Notes under the pieces: model-generated | Seen by the model: the letters and a program-made list of their open reading frames with translations, nothing else | What the model was told of the DNA's origin: nothing | The model's database searches: none | Shown here: piece after piece, positions 1 to 13,344 of the stretch | How positions within the stretch are numbered: the stretch's first letter is position 1 | Layout: every line of letters starts with the position of its first letter | Made by a program: the position numbers and the translations under genes | DNA from: Populus alba | Taxonomy: Eukaryota; Streptophyta; Magnoliopsida; Malpighiales; Salicaceae | Length of the DNA stretch: 64,000 nt | Reading direction: 5' to 3' | Assembly: GCF_005239225.2 (NCBI RefSeq) | Contig: NC_133296.1 | Coordinates: 5,890,001-5,954,000 of the forward strand

Positions 1-59
1 GTATTTTTCGCTTTAGTTTATATTGAGTGTTGAAAGTAATAATATTATAATAACCTTAG

Positions 60-690
60 TTATAAAATCAGTGTCAACTTAACAAGTTAACCTTCCCGAT
101 CTGTAACTTAAACCTTACCTCAAGTTGATTTTCTAGTCGAGTTTTAAAATTATGATAATAATCATTTTGATTCATATATTGACTCGAGTCAACTCATGTT
201 GACCTCTTGGCCTATGACCTGGGCCTTGCCCCAATTGATCCCTGAGTTGGGTTTTAAAACTATGATAATAACAACTTTTATCCTTAGATTAACTCGGGTT
301 GACCCTTTTGATCTATGACCCAAGCCTTACCTCGGGTTAACTGACGAATCAAGCTGTAAAATTATAATAATAACTAATTTTATTTTAAGTTGACTCTCCT
401 AACTAGTGATTCAAACCTTACCTCAGGTCGACCCTTGAATCGGGTTTTAAAACTATGACGATAATCATTTTTGTTCTTATGTTGATTTAGGTCAACAGTC
501 AACTCCACTCGTGACCCAGGTCTTGCCCCAAACCAATTCCCAATTCAAGTTTTAAAATTATGATAATGATTATTTTTATTCTTATATTAACTTGGGTCAG
601 CCCGGTTTGTGACTAGACTTTGCCCTAAATTAGCCTCCGAGTTGGGTTTTAAAACTATAATATTAACCATTTTTATCCTTACATGTTTTA
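60..690. repeat. Degenerate ~100-bp tandem satellite, about six units
   Basis: The units share a core GTTTTAAAACTATGATAATA followed by a stretch with alternating GTTGACTC / GGGTCAACC words and a CCTTGCCCC-like word. The core recurs near 142, 252, 356, 447, 549 and 646, so the period is roughly 90-110 bp and individual units have drifted. The same family occurs in reverse orientation at about 26200-26720. No coding potential. The family assignment is by eye; no consensus was built. Confidence 0.75.
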
Positions 691-2505
691 ATTGAATAAT
701 TTTGGAATTAAAACTTTTTTTATAGGGATACTTTAGCGATAAAAAATAAAAAATATTATCTTAGAGACATATCTCCTTTGTATCTTCCATTTTAAAAGTA
801 CAAAATCTCACTCTAAAAATTTTATAGAGATAGATTTATTTTTATATTTTTATCTTTATCTTTTCAACCAAAAACATTATTGTCTCGACTATATATATTT
901 CTTCTCTCATAAAACAATAACCAAACATTATCTAGATATATATTTTTTTGTAATCATGTCAAGTTTTTCATTTAATAACTTTTTTATGGACAATAAAAAT
1001 ATTATTGAACTACCTTAATACTGAAATTAAATCTTTTATTAAAATATCTAAAAAAATTGCAATTTTCATATAGACATAGGATATTTAAAGAAAGGAATCA
1101 TTCCTACCTAATCGGTAGAGCAACTCTCTAGAGTTATCTTATAAAATTGTTTTATATCAATAAATTAAGAGTTGAAACATTTTACATAAAACAAGAATTT
1201 TGCTTATAATTTATTGTGACTTAACCAATTTAGGCAAAGGAAAAAAAAATTTTAAAGAGTTTTTCTAACATATGTTGGATGCATATTAATATGATCAAAA
1301 AAATATCTACTACTAAGACAATAAGAGCTCCTTCAATTCAATACATGGAATCGCTACTCTGATCATTACATCTTTATATTTCAAAAATCTTGTCATAGGA
1401 TTCTGATTTTGATAATTTCATGATTTTGCTTATTATTTTTGAATTTTATGCACAGTTTCAGATTCTATGGTTGTTTCCTTGTTGTTATTATTATTATTAT
1501 TTTTTGTTCCCTAGTAAAGGTAGGGTTTCTAGTATATTTAAGGCTTTGTAAATATTCTGATGATATAGACTTCATTATTATTATTACTACTATTTTATAG
1601 AGAATAAACCTATGAATTTAGGGTTCACATTTGTAGTCTTTTTTCGCTCATCAAAAATTTTATGTTCTTTATTTGTTGTTGTCTTTAGCTTCTATCTGCA
1701 TCAGTCAATCGATTAGCTAGTTTAACTAACTATTACAAATCAATTGATTGGTTAATCTTGAATTTAATTAATGTCATGATTGTGAATCATGGCATTAATT
1801 AAAATTTTATCACAGTTCATAACCACGATATTTAAGTGATGTCACGGTTTAAAAGCGTGACATTTAATTAAATATCATAGTTCAAAACCGTAACATCTAA
1901 AAATGTGTTATTTCACCAAAACTTTTTGTTGTTATATTAATTCATAATTATTTTTTTATTTTGTATGCTAATTGCCATATTTGTCCTTATGATAATTTAA
2001 TTCGAGCTTAATAGATCACAATACAATCTGAATGGGTAAGATTTTTGTTTTGAATAGTTATATTAATTGATAAGCATTGTATAGAGCATGTATATAATCA
2101 AATTCAATCCAAAATCTATCCCAAAATTAATTCAAGATACACACACAAGTAAAGATTTTATATTTTTTTAATTTAATATAATTTATACATATCATAATAT
2201 TGATATGTATATATATTACTATTTTATTTTATAATAAATAATAAATATTACACGAATAATAGATAATTATATGGATATTTAAAACCTAATATATTAGATA
2301 CAAATATCTTTTTTTTCCTTGATAAATAATATGTAACATAAGAGTGTAGTAAAAATTTAACATGTTAATATTCATTGACAATATCCATACTCATAAATTC
2401 ATAGTCACATCAACTACATAAAAATAATTATATATTAGTGCTAGACTTTCAAATATTGATTAATTATTCCTAATTTTTTTTGGCTTAAAAAATAAATGTT
2501 TTTAT
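691..2505. other. AT-rich intergenic DNA, no gene seen
   Basis: No open frame of useful length, no RNA gene. Contains short TTA/TAT simple repeats (about 1486-1500) and a stretch at 1740-1900 in which GTCATG/AACCATGACATT-like words alternate in both orientations (an old inverted-repeat remnant). Nothing here could be assigned to a known family. Confidence 0.6.
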
Positions 2506-2796
2506 TATTAAAGAATAATATAAATCATATATTTGAACATCACCTAACAACTTAAACTTTTTAATTGAATTGCTTTTTTAACATGATATCAGAGCCTTAA
2601 TGACCAAGCGGTCACAAGTTTAAATCTCACAATTTCTATTTATTTGATAAGAATTAAGCACAAGGTAATTTGAGCTTGTGTAAGTTTCAAGCATAAAGGA
2701 CTTTCGCTTGAGGGGACGTGTTAAAGAATAATATAAATCATATTTTGAGATCTTATCTAATAACTTAAGTTTTTAGATTGAATTGATTATTTGACA
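2506..2796 (+). mobile_element. TRIM (terminal-repeat retrotransposon in miniature), complete, 291 bp
   Basis: Two direct repeats of exactly 78 bp, 2506-2583 and 2719-2796, flank a 135-bp internal region. The right copy starts TGTTAAAG and ends TTGACA, the TG...CA form expected of LTRs; the left copy starts TA through one substitution. Immediately after the left LTR comes TGATATCAGAGCC (2584-2596), one base off the usual tRNA-Met-i primer-binding site TGGTATCAGAGC. Just before the right LTR is a purine tract, GAGGGGA (2710-2716). The flanks TTTAT (2501-2505) and CTTAT (2797-2801) match at 4 of 5 bases, as for a target-site duplication. There is no coding capacity, so the element would depend on proteins from another (copia-like) element. 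This size and layout define TRIMs. Two decayed relatives lie at 29118-29326 and 32872-33142. Confidence 0.88.
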
Positions 2797-3696
2797 CTTA
2801 TTAAAACACATTATAGTGAATATCAAAATTCCACATTATATACATTATCATTATAAATTAAATGAAGGAATGTTTTTTTTTTTTTAATGTCATGGGATTT
2901 CCTCCAGCATAGTGTAAAGATACTAAGAAATATCCGGTTGTCAATCAAATAATTAAAACTATTGAATATCATGTCTCTTTCATTTTTATTCATTCATTTA
3001 TCAATAAAAGAATTTCTTTTCTTTTTCAATCATGCTATTCTTTTTTAAAAAAAAACTAAGTGATATATATCACATAGGACACATGGCAGAATGTCTAACT
3101 ACCAAGTATTGGATTGGATAAATTCCTACTACCATGGACAATGTGATATTTTTGTTCTTATAAAACCCTAAATTTATCTAGTACATATAACCTATTAGAC
3201 TCACATATAAATAATCCAACAAATAGTTGATTTTATTTAGCTTAACCCCCGAGAATAAAGAGTATAACTTATATATGTTCAAGTTTATTAAATATAAGTA
3301 TTTGCATGATTCATACGAGGATATACTCTTACAAGCTGCTTCTTCTTCTTCTTCTTCTTCTTCTTCTTTTCTTTTTCTTTTTCTTTATGAAATATGTCAT
3401 GAATATCTAAAAGTTTTTTACTTTATGCATGTGAACAGTTTGTGTTTTAGCATTTTGATTGATGGATTCTCATTGTTTTTTAGAAGAGCATAATATTTGA
3501 TGTAACCTGGAGGATAAATTGATTTTAGGGCAAACTTTCATCCTGTTGACTAGAATAATGCAATACATGAAAAGTAGATCAATAATCATCACCAATTCTC
3601 ATTAGCATGCAAAATTCAGAAACAAAAAGGCTAAAGTGTTAAAAGTAGAAGAAAATTAGGTATGAAGGCAAGATTTTGAAGGACACTGATTTGTGG
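2797..3696. other. AT-rich intergenic DNA with a TCT microsatellite
   Basis: A (TCT)n run at about 3339-3368 creates the serine run of an otherwise meaningless 88-codon frame. No promoter, gene or RNA could be supported here. Confidence 0.6.
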
Positions 3697-3889
3697 TTAT
3701 TTAAAGTGTGGTTGCGGTTGTTTTTCAAAGTACTTTTCACACTAAAATGCATCAAAATAATGTTTTTTATTTTTAAAAAATTATATTTGAAATTAACGCA
3801 TCAAAACGATTCAAAATATGAAAATAAAAATAATTTTTTTAAAAAATTAAATTTTAATAGAATGCGGTTTGCACGCGTTCCCAAACTAG
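3697..3889 (+). mobile_element. MITE-like short interspersed element, copy A
   Basis: Starts with GTGGTTGCGGTTG followed by TTTTTCAAAGTACTTTTCAC and ATGCATCAAAATAATG, and ends in a CACGCGTTCCCAAAC sequence. The same ordered blocks occur at 6798-7000 (opposite strand), partly at 7049-7252, and truncated near 30963. About 190-200 bp, AT-rich inside, no coding capacity. The inverted TTTGG/CCAAA words at the ends suggest a DNA-transposon-derived MITE, but the superfamily is not determined. Confidence 0.6.
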
Positions 3890-3939
3890 TCAATTTATAT
3901 CAAAAGAATCGTTATAGTTTGTACTAGAATGTATTGGAA

Positions 3940-5640
3940 TTACATTGCAAACAATATTGTTGTAAAAATTAAAAAACAATTGTTTAAAAATTAATTTATA
4001 TGTATTTTTTAATTATTTTAATACATTAATATTAAAAATAATTTTTTTAGAATTAAAAAATATTTTAATATATTTTTAAATAAAAAACCGCTAGCGAACT
4101 CTTGAATATATCCCGATGGAAAACAAATCACTCGCTTAGCTTTCAGGTTTTCTGTTTCAACAACTCTCCTTTGGCTTTTCTTTAATTACACTGCAACGTA
4201 AGGAAATAAAGACATCCTTTTATTCTTTTTTTTTTTTTTTATTATTATTATTCTATTCAAGTTAAGTTACAACTGTACACTGCCTTTTTTCTTTTTCTTT
4301 ATTTTTCTTTATTTGTTTTAGCTTTTTGTAGTATCTGACTGTGCTCGTGCATGGTTTTTGTTTGTTTCTGAACACCGTTTTGGGTTTTTGTCGTTTTTTG
4401 TTTTTGATGACGATAGTGCCGGACAGGGACGTTATGCACGTGCGGGTGGATATGGCCCAACACGTGTACGGTGAGGAGGGGAGTTTGTTGTTAACGATTT
4501 TTGGAAAGAGGTCAGAGACCCAGACGTGAGAACGATCTGCAACGAAGTACCTGATCATATTTTGCCGTGGGTCTGCCATTTTTTAAACGCCAAAAAAAAA
4601 AAAAAAGGTCCAAATGTGGGTGAAAATCCGTGAAATGACCAGAATAACCCTTCTCTCTCCCTCTCCTTGTAATGACAGACAAGGGTCCAATCCAACAGTA
4701 ACATGGGTCTTAAGTAGCATTTCAAGGTATTATTTGTTTTTGCGCTTCATTTGTGTTTTTGTGGTTAATTTCAACACTGACATGCATTTTTCATTTTTTT
4801 TTTCTGGTATTTTTTTTATTTTATATTATTTTAATGTACTAAAATTAAAAATAAATTAAAAAAAATATATTATTTTAATATATTTTTAAGTAAAAAATAA
4901 CTTATACAACAATCTCAAATACTGTCTAAATATTTTTTGATAACGTAATGTAAATTGTTTTTTAAAAATTATTTTTTAATTAAAAATAATTTTAAATAAA
5001 ATTTTTGGTAAGATTTTATTTTATTTTTAACATTACCATAATAAAATCATCCAAACACACCTAAAAAAATTAATTTAATAATTTTTCAAGTAAAAAATAA
5101 TATAACAAACATTTTAAAAAGTAGAAATTACTGCAATATCAAATAATGACTAAATGTTAACTTTATAAAAATAGCATGATTTCTAAATTGTTTTGGAAGA
5201 ATTTAGGAAAATTAAAAATTTATTTTTGTGGTAATATTATTATCAGAACTTTTAAAATTCAAAAAATTATTATTAAAATTAGATTTTAAAGTCTTGTTGT
5301 GCGATCTTGTACATTCTTTAATTCATAAGGTCATTTTTTTTTTCTTTTTTTTATTGTAAATATATTTTGAAATTAGATTTTTTTTTTCAAAATTTATGTA
5401 CCATCCATATTTAAATCAATACATTTATGAAAAAAAAAATTAATGTTAAAAAAGTAAATGAATGTTTGGATACAATACTTAAACATCCTCCTCAAATATA
5501 ATTGTTGAAAATATAATATTTGTATTCAGATGAAAATAAAAATTCTTAATAGTATGTTTTTTTTATTTGATTAATCATTCAAAATTCATGAGTAATATTA
5601 GCAAGTTTACTGTAATAACTTTAAACTAGTTTTGGTGCCC
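3940..5640. other. AT-rich intergenic DNA with repeat remnants and a GC-richer island
   Basis: Pieces with the pattern ATTTTAATA / ATTAAAAATAA around 4000-4090, 4810-4900 and 4960-5110 look like decayed copies of the same kind of short AT-rich element. Between them, about 4395-4580 is distinctly GC-richer, with words such as GTGCGGGTGGATATGG and CACGTGTACGG, and is open on both strands (62 codons plus, 105 codons minus). I do not recognise a protein in either frame and call no gene. Confidence 0.5.
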
Positions 5641-6480
5641 ACGCTTAACAATGGGGCTGGGTTTTTTTTTTGGTTGCAAAAATACATGTTAAAGTGCTGA
5701 AATGAGGTAAAAAGATAGGAAAAAACCGGTTATGATAAACCTATAGTTCTAGCAATTAGGATCAAACTAATTTAGGATTTTAGGATATCATATCGAACCC
5801 ATATCTCATATCATGAGTTTCAAAAATCCTAGAAAAGAAAAAAGGATTATCAAACATTTTTTTTACAAAAAAACTCGTATTAACTTTTTAAACTCGTGTC
5901 CCGAGTCATTAGACTTGAAGTACCTAATCTGAAAAAACCATGAAATCTAATTCTCAATCAATTAAATGTTGAGTGATTAAATTAAAAAAAAAATTATATA
6001 ATTTTTTTTTAAAAATAGCAACTAAAAAAAAGAGGATAAAAATTAAAATATAAAATAAAATTTATATTTAATTAAAGGGTGAAATTAAAAAAAAAAAAGA
6101 TCAATTTAGTAAAGGGATAAAAAAATTTAAAAAGAATGAGAATCAAAATTGACATAAAACTAAAAACAATATTGTAATTAAAGAATAAAATTGAAAAGAA
6201 TAATAACTTTTACAAAAGAATCAAGAAAAAAATTTGAATTCAAAGCAATAATGACCAAATTAGAAAACATAATACTATCATTTTGAATTGAAAGATAAAA
6301 TGAAAATCACTAAAACTTTTACAAAAAGATCAAGAAAAAAAATGGGACCACATTAGAGAACATAATATTTAGTAAATTAGGATTGAAGGATGAAATTGAA
6401 AACACATAAAAGTTATACAAAACAACCAAGACCAACAATTAGAAATTAAAAGAATAAGGAATCAAGTTAAAATACCAACA
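5640..6480 (-). repeat. Tandem and dispersed repeat block, ~100-bp units
   Basis: In 6050-6480, ACTTTTACAAAA(A)GATCAAGAAAA-like words recur near 6206, 6315 and 6407 with an A-rich spacer, a period near 100 bp. The part at 5880-5960 (AACTCGTGTCCCGAGTCATTAG) reads on the minus strand like the CATGACYYRGRTCATGGGTTT units of the array at 50640-51920. No gene. Confidence 0.5.
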
Positions 6481-6797
6481 ACCAATAGGACCAAACTATA
6501 ATTTTTTAAGGAGGAGGGAGAGAAGAAGAAGAAGAAAAAAAAGACCCACTGACACCAAATTAAACCACCACCAACAACACGCCCCCCAGTAACAGGAAGA
6601 GGACACAAAGGTGCTTCAAACAACACAATAAAATAAAATTTTTGAAGGCTGGGTGGCGCCGCAAATGCCACTTGAAGGGATACAATAATAAATTATAAAA
6701 CGGTGTTATTATCATTTCATTAATTTTTTTTATGAAAACATTGCAAGTATATTATTAAGGTACAAACTAAATAAAGAGTACTAGGAGGGACATCGAA

Positions 6798-7000
6798 GCG
6801 TTTGGAAAAGCAGGCCAACCCGTGTTTCCAAAAAACTCAATTTTTTTTTGCGAAAAATTAATTTGTTTTGTATGTTCTGGATTGTTTTGATATGTTGATC
6901 TCAAAAATAATTTTTTTTTAAATGAAAAAAGTATTATTTTGATGCATTTCGGCATTAAAGTACTTTGAAAAGCAACTGTAACCACACTCCCAAACAGGCC
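6798..7000 (-). mobile_element. MITE-like short interspersed element, copy B
   Basis: On the minus strand it opens GGCCTGTTTGGGAGTGTGG and continues TTGCTTTTCAAAGTACTTT and GAAATGCATCAAAATAATAC, the same order as copy A. It ends in TTTCCAAACGC. About 203 bp. The outer TTTGG words are inverted. No coding capacity. Confidence 0.65.
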
Positions 7001-7048
7001 TCTAGGACGTGAATAAAAATTGCATTGCAGAAAAAACCATATTAAGAG

Positions 7049-7252
7049 CCCGTTTGGTATTGTGGTAACAATTGTTTTTTAAAGTGTATTTTTTTGTAAA
7101 TACATCAAAATAATATTTATTTTTTATTTTTTAAAATTTATTTTTGACATCAGTATATAAAATGAACTACAAACACCAAAAATTTAATTTAAAGAAAAAA
7201 AATTTCAATTTTTTATAAAAAAAAAAACTTTTCAACTGTAAAAACAAACGGG
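7049..7252 (+). mobile_element. MITE-like short interspersed element, copy C, with perfect 8-bp end repeats
   Basis: Begins CCCGTTTG (7049-7056) and ends CAAACGGG (7245-7252), a perfect inverted pair 204 bp apart. The inside carries the TACATCAAAATAATATTT block shared with copies A and B. This copy shows the ends of the family most clearly. Superfamily unknown. Confidence 0.65.
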
Positions 7253-9630
7253 AAATGATGAATGTCGTCGAAACAAATGCAAACAATTTGTTTCCACCCC
7301 TGGTTTAGAACATATTTAAAACTAAATTACATGGGAAATTAAATTAAATTAATAATCTATTATAATTTTATTATTTAAAATAAAATGCTATAACATATAA
7401 TTGAATATAATTATACTGTTTTGAATACCTGTAAAATTAAATTTAATTAATAATCTTGATTATTTTTTTCGTAATTCAGAATTGCATGATATATCTTCTA
7501 AGTAAATAATTTGACATTATAACAAGTATTACAAGGAACGAAATGTTGAAATTAAATTTAAAAAAAAAGATATAAAAAACATGGTTATAGAAGAATTAAA
7601 AGGTTTCCATCAAGTGCTGATAAGACACAATATCAATGATCTACTAGCTAGGTAATAAGGAGTCAAGTTTTCTCCTTGCAATTACTAAAACACACTCTTC
7701 CTCTTCCTTTATATACCCTAACATTTATAAGAGTTAACTCATTATGTATGAAATTTAACTTGTTATCTTATTTTTTTCATCTAGTCCAAATAATCTAATT
7801 TAAAATTAATGATGAGATTTTGAACAAGTAGTATCAAAACTCAAATTAGATTATTTAACATAGCTAATCCAAACTTCTCACTTTAATGTCTTAAGTTGAC
7901 AAATAATAACTATGAAACTTGATATATTTGAGTGAAATCTTGGTTAAGTTCCCAAAAGGTATGAGAGACAATTAAAAAGGTTTCGAGAAGCCTATAAATG
8001 GAGAAATATTAGCTTCAGCCAAAAGAGAATCTTGCAAAAAACATAAAGGAAGGATTAACAAGCATTAACAATTATCTACCAATATTTAGATGATGTCACT
8101 TTTGAGATAGTGGTTAATGCAATCACTATCAGGTAAGCATGAGAAATTTTATAAAAATTAAATTAAAGGCTGACAATATGAGAAATAGCATCTATAAAAG
8201 CTATGCAGTAACTTTGAAAAGTTATATATGTTTAAATCGGAGAATATTTTATAATACCTTGTAAGAATATTGGACATATACAATTAAAAAAAAAATATAC
8301 GAGAGAAGATAAAAGAAACACATATTATAGAGAAGGTGGTATGCTCGTTACTTTTAATTAAATATATAACGGTTCATTTTCTTTACATGAATGTCTAATA
8401 AGTTGCACGATGAATAAAATATATAGTATGTACTATTTGAAATAACTAATTGAGGTACTGTATATATTTGAAATATATAGTATGTACCAGATTTATGACG
8501 ACAAAACGTGAATTTGTACAAAATCACAACGGAGAATTTCCCAAAGGATGTTGAGGATTAGCTAGCTAGGCCGTCAACGAGCTGGAAAGAGGAAACGAAA
8601 GGGAACAAAAAAAGAAGAAAAAAAAGCAGCCTTTGTTGAAAAATTAGCAAAAAAATTGAATACAAGCACTGTACAGTTTACGGCATTAATCGACTGTTCC
8701 CTTTTTAAAAGAAATGTTGTCTGCTAAGACAATTTTCCACAAAAAAACTACAATATTCAAATTTGAATACAAGCACACAGTTTACAATTCTTTTTTTTAA
8801 AAAAAAAAAAATTAATTTTTTATATTTATTTTAATATTTTTTAGTGTTTTTAGATTATTTTAATACACTGATATTAAAAATAATTTTTTTAAAATAAAAA
8901 AATATTATTTTAATAAATTTATAAATAAAATACACTTTAAAATACAACTGTAACTGTATTTTCTAACACATTGCGTATAAAAACAACATCACCACTAATT
9001 GAGACAAAAAAACATTGTTTCAATATCCTAATGCTCTATATCTCAAGAATTGTTAACCAGTTGGATATATCTATAGAAACCACGTTTTCTATATTATAAT
9101 TTGGATACAAATTAAGTGTGATTGGTAATCTTTTTAAGACCCATTATATATATATATATATAAGTGTGATTTTCTATATTAGCATTGTTAATATTCTAAA
9201 CATTACCATAATTAGTTACTGATTTTTCATTTAATATATACAACTGATATTGCAAGCAACTAATACCAGGTGATTTGTATTCATAAAAAGGGTGCCTGAT
9301 GGTCAATATAGAAAGCTATTTTAATTGTGGGCATACTTGGTTCAATTTATTATATATCTTCAAATGAAATTAATTAGGCATTAATTAAAGTTGGGTGGCA
9401 TACGAGTCAACTCTATTAATTTTTATTTTATTTTACAAAGGTTAGGTGTTCATTAATTCAAGATGAAGGACGCCATAGACACCAGCCAAAATGATTAAAG
9501 TATCCTCGTCACTTGCAACTAGCTAGCCAGTGTAACTTTCTGTATACACACAGTTTATGCGCAGGTTTTGGCAGCGAAGACTCCTCAGAAATGAGGAATT
9601 AACAATACAAATCCCTCGTGATTTAACAAA
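7253..9630. other. AT-rich intergenic DNA, no gene seen
   Basis: No conserved frame. A decayed short AT-rich repeat (pattern TTTTAATACACTGATATTAA) lies at about 8765-8970, and a short (TA)n near 9147-9163. Several short words such as GCTAGCTAG occur but form no array. Confidence 0.55.
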
Positions 9631-12470
9631 GCATGCTTAGAGAGAGAGAGAGAGAGAGGCAAACAAATTGTCAAAAAAGAAAAAAAGAAAAAGGGGATCA
9701 TTACAGGAAAGCAACTAGCAGTCTTCCTTGGATATTCATTTGGATTCTTGTATCCTATAATCAACCATGCATTGACAGTAGCTATGTTCTTACAAGTCAC
9801 GATCTTAGGTGTTCCGTCCAATTATGTTCTCTTGTCTAACCTTTTATTTTCAATGTTTCGGCTGATTGTGGGGCCTTTATTTTGTTGCATGTGTAGATGA
9901 ACAATTGCCTGCGTTATCGACACTTGAGTGACTTGAATTAAACCACGAATTGTTCTAAAGTTTTTTTCTGTCACTTTGTACAGTTAAATTAACCAACCCA
10001 CTAGCTAGCTAGGCCACTACTATAAGTATGCCTCAGAGTGGCTCCTTGACTGGACAAATCTTGAGTAAGCTTCCGGGTCTCAATCATGGAGGTGGGTTGT
10101 TGCTCTCTCTCTCTCTCTCTCTCTCTGTCAATCAATCAATCAATCAGCCACACAGCCATGCGCATTTTCCTTTTAGAAACAGGGGAACTATTTGCCGACC
10201 GAATTAATATACGATTAGCAAAAATTTCACTTCCAACCACCGTTTTAGGAGTGGAAAATTGCCAGAAGAGAGAAAATAATTTTGGAGTGAAGAACAAAGT
10301 CTGTGAACAGATCAAGAGCGGTGTAGCGTATTGGGTTTGGTACTCCCTAGATGGCATGGATCCTTTGAAAATTAAGCTGTAAATATGTTTAATTAAAAAA
10401 AAACCACTATCTTTTAATCCTTGATCTGCATGCTATTGATTAGTATATATAAGGTTACCACCAAACATTATTAATTAATTAATTATCCTTCTTTTTTTTT
10501 CTCTTATTCATAAAATACGCTCTCTCTCTCTCTCTCTCTCTTATACTACCAGTATATGGAAAAAAGCTAAATCTATTGTCGTTTTCTCTCATAATTTACA
10601 TAGAATGTGCTCCCTTGATTATGTAGATTTATTGCAATCTTTTTAACTGGTTTCTGTAATTCTGTTAAAAAAAAGGGTGTTTCTTCGTGTCCCCATGCCA
10701 CATGTTTTAGGGTTTTGTAAATCTTTCTAATTCATTTACATCAAATCTGATCCTATTCAAAAAGAAAAAGGAAAAAAACAAAGCTAGTGCACAAAACATA
10801 ATAAACTGGTAAGAGAAGGTTCATGAACGTGTCAAAATCAAAGGAATTCGAGACTGATAGGAAGGAAAAAAACTTACAATGTCGACAAAGCCTTTTAAAT
10901 TTGAACCCCACACTGATGAAATTAGGTTCTCTTACTTTGATGTACAGACACAATCATGGGGTCCATTAATCACTTGATACAATTTATTTACCTCAATTTT
11001 TAAGATATGATGGGTGTCTATACATGTCAATCAAATATATATTTTCCTAGCTATGGGGACATCGAATCCTGAAATTTTGATACCAAATTTCAAGTAACTA
11101 CCATGACAGTGACTACACTATGATGTAACATAATTAAAAATACATACACCAGCAGCTGTAGCAGTACCTCCTTCTATATTATTAATCTATATGGAATATG
11201 TAGCCAGCATTATTGAGATTGGGACAGTGTTCATGTTAAGATTTTCTTAAAAAATAATCATGACACTGCTTGATTATGGAAAATCACGCTCGAACTACCT
11301 CGTGCCAAGAGTTCTTTTTTGGTCTCTGGGAAATGTAGATTTTCTGATCAGTATCGTATCCAGCATGCAAGAGTTTTCTTGTCTGAATCGCCAGTTTATT
11401 ACACAACAAGAGTCAAGAGTAGTCTTTGGATTCTTGGAGACGTTATTCGGGATTTGATCAGAAGAAGAGAGAGTCAAGAAACCGACATCTTCATCGTTAG
11501 CTAATTAATTTGATTCTATAGACAATTAACATATATATTCTCTTATAATGTAATTTAATTTACTAATCTTGACGATTAGTGGCCTTGAAGTCTTCAAAAC
11601 TAAACGACTTGATTCTTTTTAAGGAATGAAAGTATAATATTTCTTGTTTTGTTTATTAGGTGAGATTTTGGTTGGATTAGGTCTAACCTAGCTAGGTCTA
11701 TCGTGTGACTCATCTCTGCTAATTAAGATTAACTTGGAAGCCCTGCCAATTAACAAATAGGAACGGGATTCCTTGTCGACTTGTATGATCGATAAGCTCT
11801 ACACAGACAGCTTAGCTAATTTTAATTAGGGCATACGTCAAGTTTATCACCAAACTGATGGAGTAGTATTGATTTTGCACCTAAACTATTTTTTATATCA
11901 TGTTTACCCTTATATTATTATAATTTTTCAATTAAATATTTATATTGGAATTATTTAATATAGAGCATTAATTAAGTTGCCCACAAAATGACATTATGCC
12001 TTAAAAAAAATACAATTTGGATTAAATATAGATAGAAAGTCTTAAAAACAAATGTAAGTTCTCAAACAAGAATTGCTAAAAATTCAAGTTCAAAATTGAT
12101 ATAGAAAATTATTTGATGCAAAATTAAAGAGGAATATTTTTGACAAATTTCCTTCCTTAATACCCTAAATCCATCACTTTTATCTAAGTTATCCTCGTAA
12201 TGTTACACAAATTTGGATGTATATTACTTGGTACTTTCATATCAATGGGTTACAAGTCCGTGGTGATCTTGGTATTGGTTTAGTAGTTAATTTTTACTTC
12301 ATTAATTGCTGAAAACATCAGTTAAAGATATATGATTTTTATCTTATTATTATTATTATTATAGAAACAACTAAAAGAGATAATTGTTTCGTGATTAAAT
12401 TTATTGTGCATTGTAAGTAAATTCGCTATGGATATAGATGTTGATAGTGATTTTTTTGTTACTTTTTTTT
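9631..12470. other. Intergenic DNA with dinucleotide microsatellites, no supported gene
   Basis: (AG)n at about 9639-9658, (TC)n at 10099-10126 and (CT)n at about 10521-10541. Short frames of 60-98 codons at 9585-9839, 10086-10382, 10753-10953 and 11260-11504 run on both strands over the same bases and resemble no protein I know. The segment 11260-11510 is less AT-rich than its surroundings and could be a decayed gene piece, but I cannot name it. Confidence 0.5.
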
Positions 12471-12474
12471 TTCA

Positions 12475-13050
12475 ATCATTGAATTCATTTCCTTTCAAAT
12501 TCATCTTTCTAAGTTCTGTTTTCTTGAAATTAAACTTTGTGGTTTGTTTTGGTTTAGTTTCTATGTGTTTATTGTGGTATAAAGAGAATTTTTTTGTATT
12601 GGGTTGATGCTAAATTTAGAAAGATAAAATCCAATTTTATTGAATTAAAATAATTAAAGATTTAGGGACTGGTTTTGAAAGTGGTACAAAAATTCAACCT
12701 TTTTTATGGCCAAACCAAGGATTAAAGTGAAAGATGAGGGAAAAGTGGTTGGTTAGTGTAATCATCGATTATTTTTTCCTTTCAAATTAATCCTTCTAAT
12801 TTGTGTTTTCTTGAAACTAGATTTTGTGATTTGTTTCGATTTATTTTCTATTTGTTTATCGCGATGTCGAGGAAATGTTTTTGCATTGGGTTCATGCTTG
12901 ATTTAACAAACTAAAATTTAATTTTATTGATTTAAAATAATTGAAGATTTAGAGACCAAATTTAAAAATGGTACAAAAATCCATTTTTTTTTGCCAAACC
13001 AAGGAATAAAATGAAAGAAAAGGAAAAAGTGGATGGTGTGTGTAATCCAC
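12475..13050. repeat. Tandem duplication of a ~300-bp segment
   Basis: The segment beginning TTTCCTTTCAAATTCATC near 12488 returns near 12778 as TTTCCTTTCAAATTAATC. In both copies it is followed, in order, by TTTTCTTGAAA, TTTGTTT(T/C)G, a TTG(G)GTT(G/C)ATGCT block, TTAAAATAATT(A/G)AAGATTTAG, GTACAAAAAT and GCCAAACCAAGGA. The copies have clearly diverged. A third, weaker relative appears at about 49790-50300. Confidence 0.65.
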
Positions 13051-13344
13051 GTGCTAACATGTGAGAGAGGCGACCATAATATGGTGGTATGTTTAGCTTC
13101 ATTTGTACTTTGAAAGCGGCCTTTCTTGGTACCGTTGGGATCATCTCGGTGAGGCTTTTATATAAGGTGGAACGTTGTGCTGTACGAATTGCAATGTCTC
13201 TAATGACCTTTTTTTTTTTTTTTTCCTTTCCTCTTATTTTTTCTCTTCCTATTCTTGGTTTCCATCCTTGGCCCTATCTAAAATAGCAAAGTGGCTTGTT
13301 AATTTTTTATATCAAATTTGATCCTCATTCTTCTGATTATCTCT

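Noticed and set aside
1100..1180. tRNA-like A box (TCGGTAGAGCA)
   Set aside because: No B box, no cloverleaf, and no matching acceptor stem within 90 bases.
4262..4579. 105-codon minus frame and overlapping 62-codon plus frame in a GC-richer island
   Set aside because: Both strands are open over the same bases and neither protein is recognisable; kept only as a note in the intergenic entry.
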